Assembly: GCF_004793635.1 (NCBI RefSeq)
Contig: NZ_SRXV01000003.1
Location: 496,001 to 560,000, forward strand
Direction: 5' to 3'
Origin: Marinicauda pacifica
Lineage (GTDB): Bacteria; Pseudomonadota; Alphaproteobacteria; Caulobacterales; Maricaulaceae
DNA length: 64,000 bases
Shown piece after piece: positions 1 to 6,993 of the stretch (its first letter is position 1; every line of letters begins with the position of its first letter). Made by a program: the position numbers and the translations under genes. Below the pieces are notes generated by a model that was not told the DNA's origin, did no database searches, and was given only the letters and a program-made list of their open reading frames with translations.

Positions 1-684
1 GTGAGCGATCATGCGTCGCGCTTCGTGCTGGCCTGCGAGGCCATGGAGAGCATCAAGGAGGCTAGGGTCCTGCCCGCCTTCGAACGCCTCTTCCACGAAC
101 GCGGCCTGCTCGCCGCCATCCGGTCGGACAATGGCGTGCCCTTCGCCAGCCCCAACGGACTCTACGGGCTCTCGCGCCTGTCGGTCTGGTGGCTGCGCCT
201 GGGCATCGCGGTCGAACGCATCAAGCCCGGTCATCCCCAGCAGAACGGCCGGCATGAACGCCTGTATCTGACGCTGAAGAAGGAGGCCACCCGCCCGGTT
301 GGCGCCAACATGCTGCAGCAGCAAGCGCGCTTCGACGCCTTCATCGAGGAGTTCAACACCGAACACCCGCACGAAGCGCTCGACATGAAAACGCCCGTTG
401 AGGTCTATTCTCCCTCGACCCGGCCCTATCGCGGTCTCGTGGACCTCGACTATCCCTTCCACGATCGCGACGTGCTGGTCACCGCTTGCGGGCGAATCTG
501 CATGCAGCGAAAGAAGATCAACATCTCAACCGTGCTCGCCAGCCAGCGCCTGGGACTCAAGGAAGTCGACGAGGCAATCTGGCTCGTCAGCTTCATGCAC
601 TACGATCTGGGATATATCGACCTGGAACAAAAAACGTTGCAAACCATCGACAACCAGTTCGGCACGAGGTTGTCACCCATGTAG
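1..684 (+). mobile_element. IS481-family transposase, 3' part (cut by window edge)
   Basis: The readable 227 codons are the C-terminal part of a DDE integrase-fold transposase. The SDNG motif supplies the second catalytic Asp, and the NGRHERLYLTLKKE segment supplies the Glu. The first Asp and the N-terminal helix-turn-helix are not visible, so the reading frame almost certainly continues to the left of base 1. The GTG at base 1 is therefore probably an internal codon, not a start. The C-terminal end (FGTRLSPM) and the MHYDLGYIDLEQ block are typical of IS481-type transposases found across Proteobacteria. The element sits directly upstream of a catabolic cluster, which fits an accessory region. 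I could not place its right terminal inverted repeat with confidence in the 235 bases before the next gene. Confidence 0.85.
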
Positions 685-919
685 CCGGGCTGGACACACC
701 AATAATGGCGCGCAGGGAAAGAAGAAGGTGAGAACTTTGTCATAAAAGCCACTCCCTTCAAAACCGTTCCTTTCGGGAGGGGCCGTTGCTGGGCGAGCCA
801 GATTATGCTGCATCCATAATCAGCGGCACACTCGATAATGGCAACCCACACAAATTATCAACGTATGTGTTGACGATTCTCCGGCCCTCGTGGCAAACCA
901 TGACGCGGGAGGATTTGTG
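685..919. other. Spacer between the IS481 end and the monooxygenase gene
   Basis: This 235-base stretch contains no credible gene. It should hold the right end of the IS481 element, whose exact border I cannot fix, and the control region of the monooxygenase gene, including the inverted repeat at 857-874 and a strong ribosome-binding sequence (GGGAGGA) about 7 bases before the ATG at 920. Confidence 0.5.
857..874. promoter_or_regulatory. Putative TetR-type operator upstream of the monooxygenase
   Basis: ATCAAC, six bases, GTTGAC: an inverted repeat with 5 of 6 matching pairs in the arms. The same arrangement (ATCAAC-N6-GTTGAT) occurs at 6859-6876, between the divergent halves of the cluster. 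Sharing a site suggests one regulator, most simply the TetR protein encoded at 13340-14008, controls both. The site is about 45 bases upstream of the chosen ATG, where a repressor could block transcription. The link to TetR is inference. Confidence 0.55.
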
Positions 920-2527
920 ATGAGCGTAGACGTCGATGTGATCGTCATCGGAGCGGGCCTTGCAGGGCTTCGCGCGCTATATGGATTTCGTTGCGAGGGG
1001 CATTCGACCATCGTGCTCGAAGCGTCCGACGAGATCGGCGGAGTCTGGAATTTCAATCGGTATCCCGGCGCGCGATGCGACGTTGAGAGCTTCGATTATT
1101 CCTACCGGTTTTCCGAAGAGCTGGAGCAGGAATGGCGCTGGAGCGAGCGCTATGCGACGCAGCCCGAGATTCTGCGGTACATCAATCATGTGGCCGACCG
1201 GTTCGACCTTCGCCGCGATGTTAAGCTGAACACCCGGGTGCGACAGGCCCAGTGGGAGGAGGCGTTGTGCGCGTGGCGGATCGACGCCGAGGACGGGCGA
1301 CGCTGGATCGCCCGCCGACTGGTCATGGCCGTCGGCCAGCTCTCCACCCCCAAGGACACGGTCTATCCCGGCCAGGACGATTATCAGGGCCGCGTCATCT
1401 ACAGCGCACGCTGGCCGCGAGAGCCAGTGGACCTGGACGGCAAGCGCGTGGCGATCATCGGCACCGGCTCGTCGGGGGTGCAGATGACGCCGGTGATCGC
1501 CGAGCAAGCGGCCCATCTCGCCGTGTTCCAGCGCACCGCCAATTATTCCGTCCCCGCCGCGAACGCGCCGGTTTCCGACGAAGAAGACCGCGCGGTGAAG
1601 GCCGCCTATCGCGAACGGCGGGAAAAGGCGCGCAATTCCCCCAGCGGTCTGGGCTTCATCCCCGATCCCCGCTCGGCGACCGAGGTCGACGCCGACGAAC
1701 GCGAACGTGCGTTCGAGGCCGCCTGGAACCGGCTGGGTTTCGGCTTTTCGCTCACTTACAAAGACATACTGCTCGACGAAGACGCCAACGCCATCGCTTC
1801 GGAATTCGTATGCCGGAAAATCGCCGAGCAGGTCGAGGACCCCCGCACGCGAGACAAGCTGCTGCCCAAAGGTTTTCCGTTCGGCACGCGGCGGCCTTCG
1901 GTGGACAGCGGATATTTCAAGACCTTCAACCGGGACAATGTCCGCCTGGTCGACATTCGCGAAACGCCGATCGAGCGCTTCACCGAAACCGGCATCGAAA
2001 CGACCGCGGAATCGATGGACTTCGACGTCGTGATCTATGCGACCGGCTTTGACGTGTTCACCGGGTCCATCCTGAAGATCGATCTGGTCGGGACCGGCGG
2101 GCGGACGCTTTCTGAAGCCTGGGCCGGCGGTCCGGCGAGCCACCTGGGGATTGCCGTTCACGGCTTCCCCAACCTGTTCTTCATCGGCGGACCAGGCAGT
2201 CCGTCGCTTCTGAGCAACGTCATCGTGTCCAGCGAGGAGCAGATCGACTGGCTTGAAGCGCTGCTGACCTACGCGCGCGACCACGACCTGGACCGGATCG
2301 AAGCCACTAAGCAGGCGCAGGCCGACTGGGTGGCGCATGTGAATGAACGCGCGCGCGAAACCCTCTATCTGAAGACCCCATCCTATTATGTCGGGGCGGA
2401 GATGCCCGGAAAGCCTCAGGTCTTCATGCCCTATTCCGGCGGCGTGCGCGGTTATCGCCGCCTTCTGGAAAAGACCGCCGAGCGCGGCTATGACGGATTT
2501 GAAATGACGGGCGCGGGGGAGCGGTGA
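920..2527 (+). CDS. Flavin-containing monooxygenase, Baeyer-Villiger-like
   Basis: FAD- and NADPH-dependent monooxygenase of the cyclohexanone/phenylacetone monooxygenase type, expected to insert oxygen beside a ketone carbonyl. An FAD Rossmann motif GAGLAG is at residues 11-16, an NADPH motif GTGSSG at 181-186, and the conserved YATGFD block at 373-378. Length is 535 aa, normal for the family. The family signature FxGxxxHxxxWP is present as YQGRVIYSARWP (155-166), with Phe replaced by Tyr and the key His replaced by Tyr161, which makes the reaction type less certain. I chose the ATG at 920 because GGGAGGA lies 7 bases upstream; a GTG 30 bases earlier is in frame but lacks such a site. The stop abuts the ATG of the esterase gene, so the two are co-translated. 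An N-hydroxylating or other FMO activity is the main alternative. Confidence 0.85.
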   Translation: MSVDVDVIVIGAGLAGLRALYGFRCEGHSTIVLEASDEIGGVWNFNRYPGARCDVESFDYSYRFSEELEQEWRWSERYATQPEILRYINHVADRFDLRRDVKLNTRVRQAQWEEALCAWRIDAEDGRRWIARRLVMAVGQLSTPKDTVYPGQDDYQGRVIYSARWPREPVDLDGKRVAIIGTGSSGVQMTPVIAEQAAHLAVFQRTANYSVPAANAPVSDEEDRAVKAAYRERREKARNSPSGLGFIPDPRSATEVDADERERAFEAAWNRLGFGFSLTYKDILLDEDANAIASEFVCRKIAEQVEDPRTRDKLLPKGFPFGTRRPSVDSGYFKTFNRDNVRLVDIRETPIERFTETGIETTAESMDFDVVIYATGFDVFTGSILKIDLVGTGGRTLSEAWAGGPASHLGIAVHGFPNLFFIGGPGSPSLLSNVIVSSEEQIDWLEALLTYARDHDLDRIEATKQAQADWVAHVNERARETLYLKTPSYYVGAEMPGKPQVFMPYSGGVRGYRRLLEKTAERGYDGFEMTGAGER

Positions 2528-3439
2528 ATGCCGCCTGACGCGCCGCTCGACCCCGCGCTCGCCCGCTTGCTATCCGACCGGCGCGTTCATTTGCGGCCGC
2601 CGTCCAGCCGGGCGGATCTGGACGAGTGGCGCGCCATGGCGAACCGCTTCCTGGCGAGCGCGACGCGCCCGGAGCTTCCCCTGGTGGAGAACCGCATCAT
2701 CGACGGCCCCGGCGGCGCGCTGGCTATTCGCGAATATACCCCGACCCGGAATCTTCCGCGGGGAACCATACTGTTCGCGCACGGCGGCGGTTTCGTATTC
2801 GGTGGCCTGGACAGCCACGATGCGCTTTGCCGCAGATTGGCGATCGAGAGCGGAGGTCGGGTCGCTGCGCTCGATTACCGCCTGGCGCCGGATGCGCCTT
2901 TCCCCGCCGCGTTGCTCGATTGTCTCGCCGCGCTCGACTGGCTCTGCCGCGAAAGACCCGGCGCGCCGGTCGCGCTCGCCGGCGACAGCGCCGGCGCGCA
3001 GCTGGCGCTCGCCAGCGCGCTGACCGGCGATCACGGCTTGCGCGGGCTGGCCCTTCTATACCCCCTCGTCGACCCTTCGCGCGGCGGCGCATCTCACGCC
3101 ACGTTCGGCGAAGGGCGCATGCTGACGGGCGAATTTCTGGACTGGTGTTGGTCGGCGTATCGCGGCGATCAAGCCGTCGACAGGGACCCACGCTTCGATC
3201 TCCGGTCCGCCGATCTGTCGAAGCTGCCCCCCAGCCTGATCGTCACCGCCGGGCATGATCCGCTGCGCGATGAGGGTCTTGAGCTGATCGAGCGGATGAA
3301 AGCGGCGGGCGTGACGGTCGCCGCGCGGCACTATCCCGACATGATCCATGGCTTCGCCGCTTTGCCCGGCGGCGCGGCACGGGCTCAAGACGCCGTCTCG
3401 GCGATGGCCTCCCATCTGCGCGACAGACTCTCCGGCTGA
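2528..3439 (+). CDS. Alpha/beta-hydrolase esterase, hormone-sensitive-lipase family
   Basis: Cytoplasmic carboxylesterase of the bacterial HSL family (303 aa). The oxyanion-hole motif HGGG is at residues 85-88, the nucleophile elbow GDSAG at 152-156 (Ser154), with Asp244 (GHDPLRDEG) and His274 (MIHGF) completing the triad. There is no signal peptide. The ATG follows the monooxygenase stop with no gap, which argues that the two enzymes act in sequence: the monooxygenase makes an ester or lactone and this enzyme opens it. The gene ends 2 bases from the convergent enoyl-CoA hydratase gene. The substrate is not readable from sequence. Confidence 0.88.
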   Translation: MPPDAPLDPALARLLSDRRVHLRPPSSRADLDEWRAMANRFLASATRPELPLVENRIIDGPGGALAIREYTPTRNLPRGTILFAHGGGFVFGGLDSHDALCRRLAIESGGRVAALDYRLAPDAPFPAALLDCLAALDWLCRERPGAPVALAGDSAGAQLALASALTGDHGLRGLALLYPLVDPSRGGASHATFGEGRMLTGEFLDWCWSAYRGDQAVDRDPRFDLRSADLSKLPPSLIVTAGHDPLRDEGLELIERMKAAGVTVAARHYPDMIHGFAALPGGAARAQDAVSAMASHLRDRLSG

Positions 3440-3441
3440 GA

Positions 3442-4227
3442 TCAGAGCCCGGCGAAATCGGCCTCGCGGCGTTCGATGAAGGCCCGGACGCCTTCGAGGC
3501 CTTCGGCTGAACCCGCGGCGCGGGCGATGAAGCGGGCCTCGGCTTCCAGATGGCTTTCCAAAGTCGACGCCGACGCTTGCAGCAGCAGGTCCCGCGTGGC
3601 CGCGAACGCCTGACGTGGGCCGCGGGCCAGCTGATCGGCCGCAGCGAGGGCTTCATCCATCAGCGCCGCGTCCTCGACCACCCGCGTCACCAGGCCGATC
3701 GCCTCGGCTTGGCCCGCAGTGATGCGTTCATTCATGAGCGCTAGGCGCTGCGCCTGCCGCAGGCCGACCAGTCGCGGCAGCAGCCAGCTCGCGCCCGCGT
3801 CCGGGGTCAGGCCGATCGCGCCGTAGGCGGTGGTGAATTGGGCCGACCGCGCAGCCAGCGCCGCGTCGCCCCACAGCGAAAGACCGAACCCGGCCCCCGC
3901 CGCCGCGCCGTTGATCGCGGTTACGAGGGGTTTGTCCATGCGCGCCAGCCGCGCGACGGCCATGTGCAGCGACGCTGTGAGACGGCGCACGAGCGCGGGC
4001 GACCGGTCAGCCGCCTCGCCGAACGCGGTCACGTCGCCGCCCACGCAGAACACCTTGCCAGCGCCGGTCAGAACCACCGCGCGAACCGCGTCGTCGGACC
4101 CCACCGTCAGCGCGGCGTCCAGAATCGCGTCCGCCATCTCGGCGTCGATCGCGTTGCCGCGCGCGGGCCGATCCAGCGTCAAGATCGCGACCGGTCCGCG
4201 TGCGTCGATCCGGACGGCGCCGCTCAT
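3442..4227 (-). CDS. Enoyl-CoA hydratase/isomerase family protein
   Basis: Crotonase-fold protein of 261 aa. It shows the oxyanion-hole segments CVGGDVTAF and NGAAAGAGFGL and the trimerisation C-terminus. In the active-site stretch the usual hydratase Glu of a QPE-like motif is replaced (FTTAYGAIGLTPDAG) while an Asp is kept in PDAG, the pattern I associate with PaaG-type isomerases rather than classical hydratases. It is the last gene of a five-gene operon and its ATG overlaps the stop of the thiolase-like gene by 4 bases (ATGA). A role in shortening an acyl-CoA made by the ligase at 10851 is inferred from context. Confidence 0.88.
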   Translation of the reverse strand: MSGAVRIDARGPVAILTLDRPARGNAIDAEMADAILDAALTVGSDDAVRAVVLTGAGKVFCVGGDVTAFGEAADRSPALVRRLTASLHMAVARLARMDKPLVTAINGAAAGAGFGLSLWGDAALAARSAQFTTAYGAIGLTPDAGASWLLPRLVGLRQAQRLALMNERITAGQAEAIGLVTRVVEDAALMDEALAAADQLARGPRQAFAATRDLLLQASASTLESHLEAEARFIARAAGSAEGLEGVRAFIERREADFAGL

Positions 4228-5414
4228 CGCTGCAGCACCACCGAAGCACCGTTCGCGCCCAGTCCCAGAACCGCGCTCATCGCAACCTTAGGATCAGGGA
4301 CCTGCCGCGGGCCGGCCTCGCCTTTCAGCTGCCAGTTTAGCTCGCAGATCTGCATCAGAGCCTGGGCGGTGGTCGCTTCGCCGAAGGACAGAAAGCCGCC
4401 GCTGGGATTGACCGGCAGCGCGCCGTCGATCGCGAACGCGCCCTCGGCCAGCCGCCGGTCGCTCTCGCCGGGCGGGTGGAATCCAAGCATTTCAGGCCAG
4501 GCCAAGACGTGCCAAGCGGTGTTGTCGGCGAGTTCGATCAGGTCGATGTCCTCAGGCCCGATCCCGGCGAGGTCCCAGGCGCGCCACGCCGCGCCGACGA
4601 CCTCGCTGGTGTGGGGCACGCCCTCGCGCGGCGTGGAGGCGACCGCGGGTATGCGCGCTGCGGGATCGCCGAACTGGCCGGTGGCGACCGCGCTGGACGC
4701 GATTTTGATCATGGGGCCGCCTGCGCGCCGCGCCTGCTCTTCGGTCCCTAAAATGACCGCCGCCGCGCCGTCGCTGACCGCGCAGATCTCGAACAGATGG
4801 AGCGGATCGCTGACCATGGCCGAGGCCTGGACCTCGTCGGGCGTGACCTCCTTCTGAAACCGCGCATACCGGTTGCGCGCGCCGTTCGCGCGCATCAGGG
4901 CGGCGGCGGCGGCGTATGCGTCCGGCGAGCCGCCGAAGTCGTGCAGCCGGCGCTGCGCCTCCATCGCCCAGTACGCTGGGTTGGTGGCTCCCATCGTCGT
5001 CCAACGCAGGTAATCGCCGTCCGAAGGGTCGTCCGGCGCGCCGGGCGGGCGGGCGATGAAGCCCTTGGGCATTTTTTCCGCGCCCAGCGCCGCTACGGTA
5101 TCGTATTGGCCACTTGCGATCATCATGTGGGCGGTGTGGAACGCCACAGCGCCGGCCGCGCAGGCCCCCCCGACATTCACGCAGGCCAGCCCGTGCTCGG
5201 ACGCGGCCTGAACCACTTCGTTGGCGTGAAGGCCCCAGCCCATGCCACCTTCGAACCGGGAACTGGCCGCGACGAGCCCCTGCAGGTTTCGCCAGCCCAG
5301 ATCGGAGGTCTTGAACGCTTGATCCATCGCGTGCAGCGCGAGCGCGGTCTGGCTGGTTTCCGGCCATTTGCCCCACGGGTGGGCGCCGACCCCAAGAACG
5401 TAGACCGGCCTCAT
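4224..5414 (-). CDS. Thiolase-fold protein, Ltp2/SCP2-like, probable retro-aldolase
   Basis: Thiolase-superfamily protein of 396 aa. The N-terminal Cys85 is kept in GGACAAG. The histidine of the usual GHPxGA motif is absent: the NPSGG block continues as FLSFGEATTAQ, placing Glu346 in that region. The second catalytic Cys of CxGGG is replaced by LGLGANG near the C-terminus. Such proteins are not normal thiolases; the steroid-degrading aldolase Ltp2 is a thiolase-fold enzyme working with a DUF35 partner. The gene just upstream encodes a DUF35 protein, whose stop overlaps this ATG (ATGA). The longer open frame to 5705 covers the DUF35 gene and has no support as coding. Function as a retro-aldolase is inferred; a condensing enzyme is possible. 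Confidence 0.82.
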   Translation of the reverse strand: MRPVYVLGVGAHPWGKWPETSQTALALHAMDQAFKTSDLGWRNLQGLVAASSRFEGGMGWGLHANEVVQAASEHGLACVNVGGACAAGAVAFHTAHMMIASGQYDTVAALGAEKMPKGFIARPPGAPDDPSDGDYLRWTTMGATNPAYWAMEAQRRLHDFGGSPDAYAAAAALMRANGARNRYARFQKEVTPDEVQASAMVSDPLHLFEICAVSDGAAAVILGTEEQARRAGGPMIKIASSAVATGQFGDPAARIPAVASTPREGVPHTSEVVGAAWRAWDLAGIGPEDIDLIELADNTAWHVLAWPEMLGFHPPGESDRRLAEGAFAIDGALPVNPSGGFLSFGEATTAQALMQICELNWQLKGEAGPRQVPDPKVAMSAVLGLGANGASVVLQR

Positions 5415-5839
5415 GACCGATCGTCCGCCGGGACGAACATGTGGGTGGCCACCGGCTGCTCGCCGTCCTGCGCGATCACCTGGCTGGCCAGGGACAGACG
5501 CATGCCGATCTGGAGATCCTGCATGTGTCGGCCCGCGACGATTCCCATCACTCTGACGCCTTGAGGCATATCGACAAGGGCGATCGCGTAGGGCGACCAC
5601 GGATCCATGCCGAACAACGAAGGCGGCTGGTAACGCTGAACCGTGAAGCTGTGAAGCACGCCGTAGCCCACAATGGGTTCGGGCTCCAGCGCGCCAGAAC
5701 CGCACTCGGGATTGCGGCAGCCGGCGGCCCGCGGATAGTACACCGCGCCGCAGGCGGTGCAGCGCGAGCCGGTCAAGGCCGCCGCGTCCCCGGAGAGGTC
5801 GAGAACCTCCGGCACGACTGGTTTGGCGGTATCGGTCAT
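5411..5839 (-). CDS. DUF35 OB-fold protein with zinc ribbon, thiolase partner
   Basis: 142-aa protein with an N-terminal rubredoxin-like zinc ribbon (Cys27, Cys30, Cys41, Cys46) followed by an OB-fold domain (the GYGVLHSFTV and VMGIV region). DUF35 proteins bind thiolase-fold enzymes and are needed for their activity; in steroid side-chain degradation this domain is the C-terminal half of ChsH2 and docks with the aldolase Ltp2. Here it stands alone, 10 bases after a MaoC-like gene and overlapping the thiolase-like gene, so the order of separate genes matches the domain order of ChsH2 followed by Ltp2. Confidence 0.88.
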   Translation of the reverse strand: MTDTAKPVVPEVLDLSGDAAALTGSRCTACGAVYYPRAAGCRNPECGSGALEPEPIVGYGVLHSFTVQRYQPPSLFGMDPWSPYAIALVDMPQGVRVMGIVAGRHMQDLQIGMRLSLASQVIAQDGEQPVATHMFVPADDRS

Positions 5840-5849
5840 GAAGCCGTCC

Positions 5850-6386
5850 TCACAGCGAGAGAATGTCCCGGATTTCTTGGAAATATTGCGTGCCGTCGTT
5901 CACATCGGTCACGTCGCACTCGTGGCGCACATAGCGGCGCCCGCGCTTTTCGAACTTGTCGACCGCCCGGGTCGCGATGCGCACCGTGGCGCCGACCGGG
6001 ATCGGCGCGAGGATCCGTGAATCGTGGAAGGTGTGGATCGAACCGATCGAAAACGGCCGCGTCGCGTCGAACTGAACCGACAGCACGAAGTGCGACACCA
6101 GCAGCGGGGGAACGATAGCCCCGCCGAACGGGCTCTCGCCCTCGACGCGCCAGGAATTCATGCGCCAGCCTTCGTACCAGCAATTGAAGTCCTCCACGCC
6201 GTCCGCGTACAGGATCACCAGCTCGGGCGTGATGTGAAGCTCGCGCGCGAGTTCGTCGCCGATTTCCACCATGTCCCAGTAAGGACGCGATTCAGACGCC
6301 AGTCCTTCGATGAATTCACGGGTTTGCCGCCGCTGCAGCCCGCTCATGGGCTTAAGCTCGGAACGCTGGTCCGCCGATCCGGTCAT
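5850..6386 (-). CDS. MaoC-like hotdog hydratase subunit (Asp-bearing half)
   Basis: 178-aa hotdog-fold protein of the MaoC/FAS1-dehydratase-like type. The hydratase-2 motif region reads YADGVEDFN (60-68), keeping the Asp66/Asn68 part but running into CWYEGW where the catalytic His would be expected. Its ATG overlaps the stop of the upstream MaoC-like gene by 4 bases (ATGA), and the upstream protein shows the opposite defect, so the two probably form one heteromeric hydratase. By analogy with ChsH1/ChsH2 it would hydrate an enoyl-CoA before retro-aldol cleavage. Substrate unknown. Confidence 0.8.
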   Translation of the reverse strand: MTGSADQRSELKPMSGLQRRQTREFIEGLASESRPYWDMVEIGDELARELHITPELVILYADGVEDFNCWYEGWRMNSWRVEGESPFGGAIVPPLLVSHFVLSVQFDATRPFSIGSIHTFHDSRILAPIPVGATVRIATRAVDKFEKRGRRYVRHECDVTDVNDGTQYFQEIRDILSL

Positions 6387-6826
6387 GACTGGGCCTTTCG
6401 TTCGACGCCGACATCGACTTCGACCCAGCCGACGGTCTTCTTATCGTTCGTTTCGTTTTCCGCCCAGACATCCACGATAAAGCGGAAACCCGCGCCCTTG
6501 GGCTGTTTCTCCCGCACCTCGCCGTGGGTCGTGATCACTTCGCCGGCGTAGGTGGAGGCGACGTATTTGCATACGACGCGAGACCCGCGGAAGAAGTCCG
6601 CCCCGAAATGGTTCACGCACATCTCCGCGATGTAGGCGGAGGACATCTCCCCGGTCTGGATCGGCGCCTCCAACCCCGTGCTCCGCGCATATTCGGGATC
6701 CCAGTGATTAGGGTTGAAACGTCCCCACAAGCGCGAACCCATCAGCTGGATCGCGGCCTTCTTTTTCAGGCTTTCGAGCCGGAAGCCGACCGGCGTGTCC
6801 GGCGTGATCGCCAGTGATGCGTCCAT
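6383..6826 (-). CDS. MaoC-like hotdog hydratase subunit (His-bearing half)
   Basis: 147-aa hotdog-fold protein and first gene of the minus-strand operon. The motif segment is GRFNPNHWDPEYA (35-47): the NPxH part with His41 is present, but the Asp of the usual GDxNPxH is Arg36. It resembles one member of the two-subunit MaoC hydratases. Its start lies 33 bases from the control region at 6859-6897, shared with the divergent TonB receptor gene. The short 5' leader ends in GAGGGGACCCAA before the ATG, giving a credible ribosome-binding site. Confidence 0.8.
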   Translation of the reverse strand: MDASLAITPDTPVGFRLESLKKKAAIQLMGSRLWGRFNPNHWDPEYARSTGLEAPIQTGEMSSAYIAEMCVNHFGADFFRGSRVVCKYVASTYAGEVITTHGEVREKQPKGAGFRFIVDVWAENETNDKKTVGWVEVDVGVERKAQS

Positions 6827-6858
6827 TTGGGTCCCCTCGCATAGTCCTTGCCGTAAAC

Positions 6859-6897
6859 ATCAACGAATATGTTGATTTTTGTCAACACCCCTATTGA
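6859..6897. promoter_or_regulatory. Divergent control region with four 11-bp-spaced half-sites
   Basis: TCAAC at 6860, GTTGA at 6871, TCAAC at 6882 and an imperfect ATTGA at 6893 alternate in orientation with starts exactly 11 bases apart, roughly one helical turn. The first pair is the inverted repeat ATCAAC-N6-GTTGAT (6859-6876), matching the one at 857-874. TTGACA hexamers occur on both strands here (plus 6894-6899, minus 6886-6881), so operator and promoter elements overlap; I do not see convincing -10 partners. The region separates the MaoC/thiolase operon from the TonB/MFS/ligase operon. A dimeric repressor bound on one DNA face is the natural reading. Confidence 0.62.
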
Positions 6898-6993
6898 CAA
6901 TCAATCAGAGTCGGCGCTCCCCTGAGAACGTTGCGGAGGCCCGCGCACAGACGGGCCCCGCCGGCGAGACCCATGAAGGTCGGGGAGGGCCAT

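Noticed and set aside
977..2338. A 453-codon minus-strand frame inside the monooxygenase gene
   Set aside because: No motif, no ribosome-binding site, and the plus-strand gene has both Rossmann motifs and the family blocks.
4224..5705. Longer start for the thiolase-like gene at 5705
   Set aside because: The extra 97 codons are Arg-rich and lie inside the DUF35 gene; the ATG at 5414 overlaps the DUF35 stop as elsewhere in the operon.
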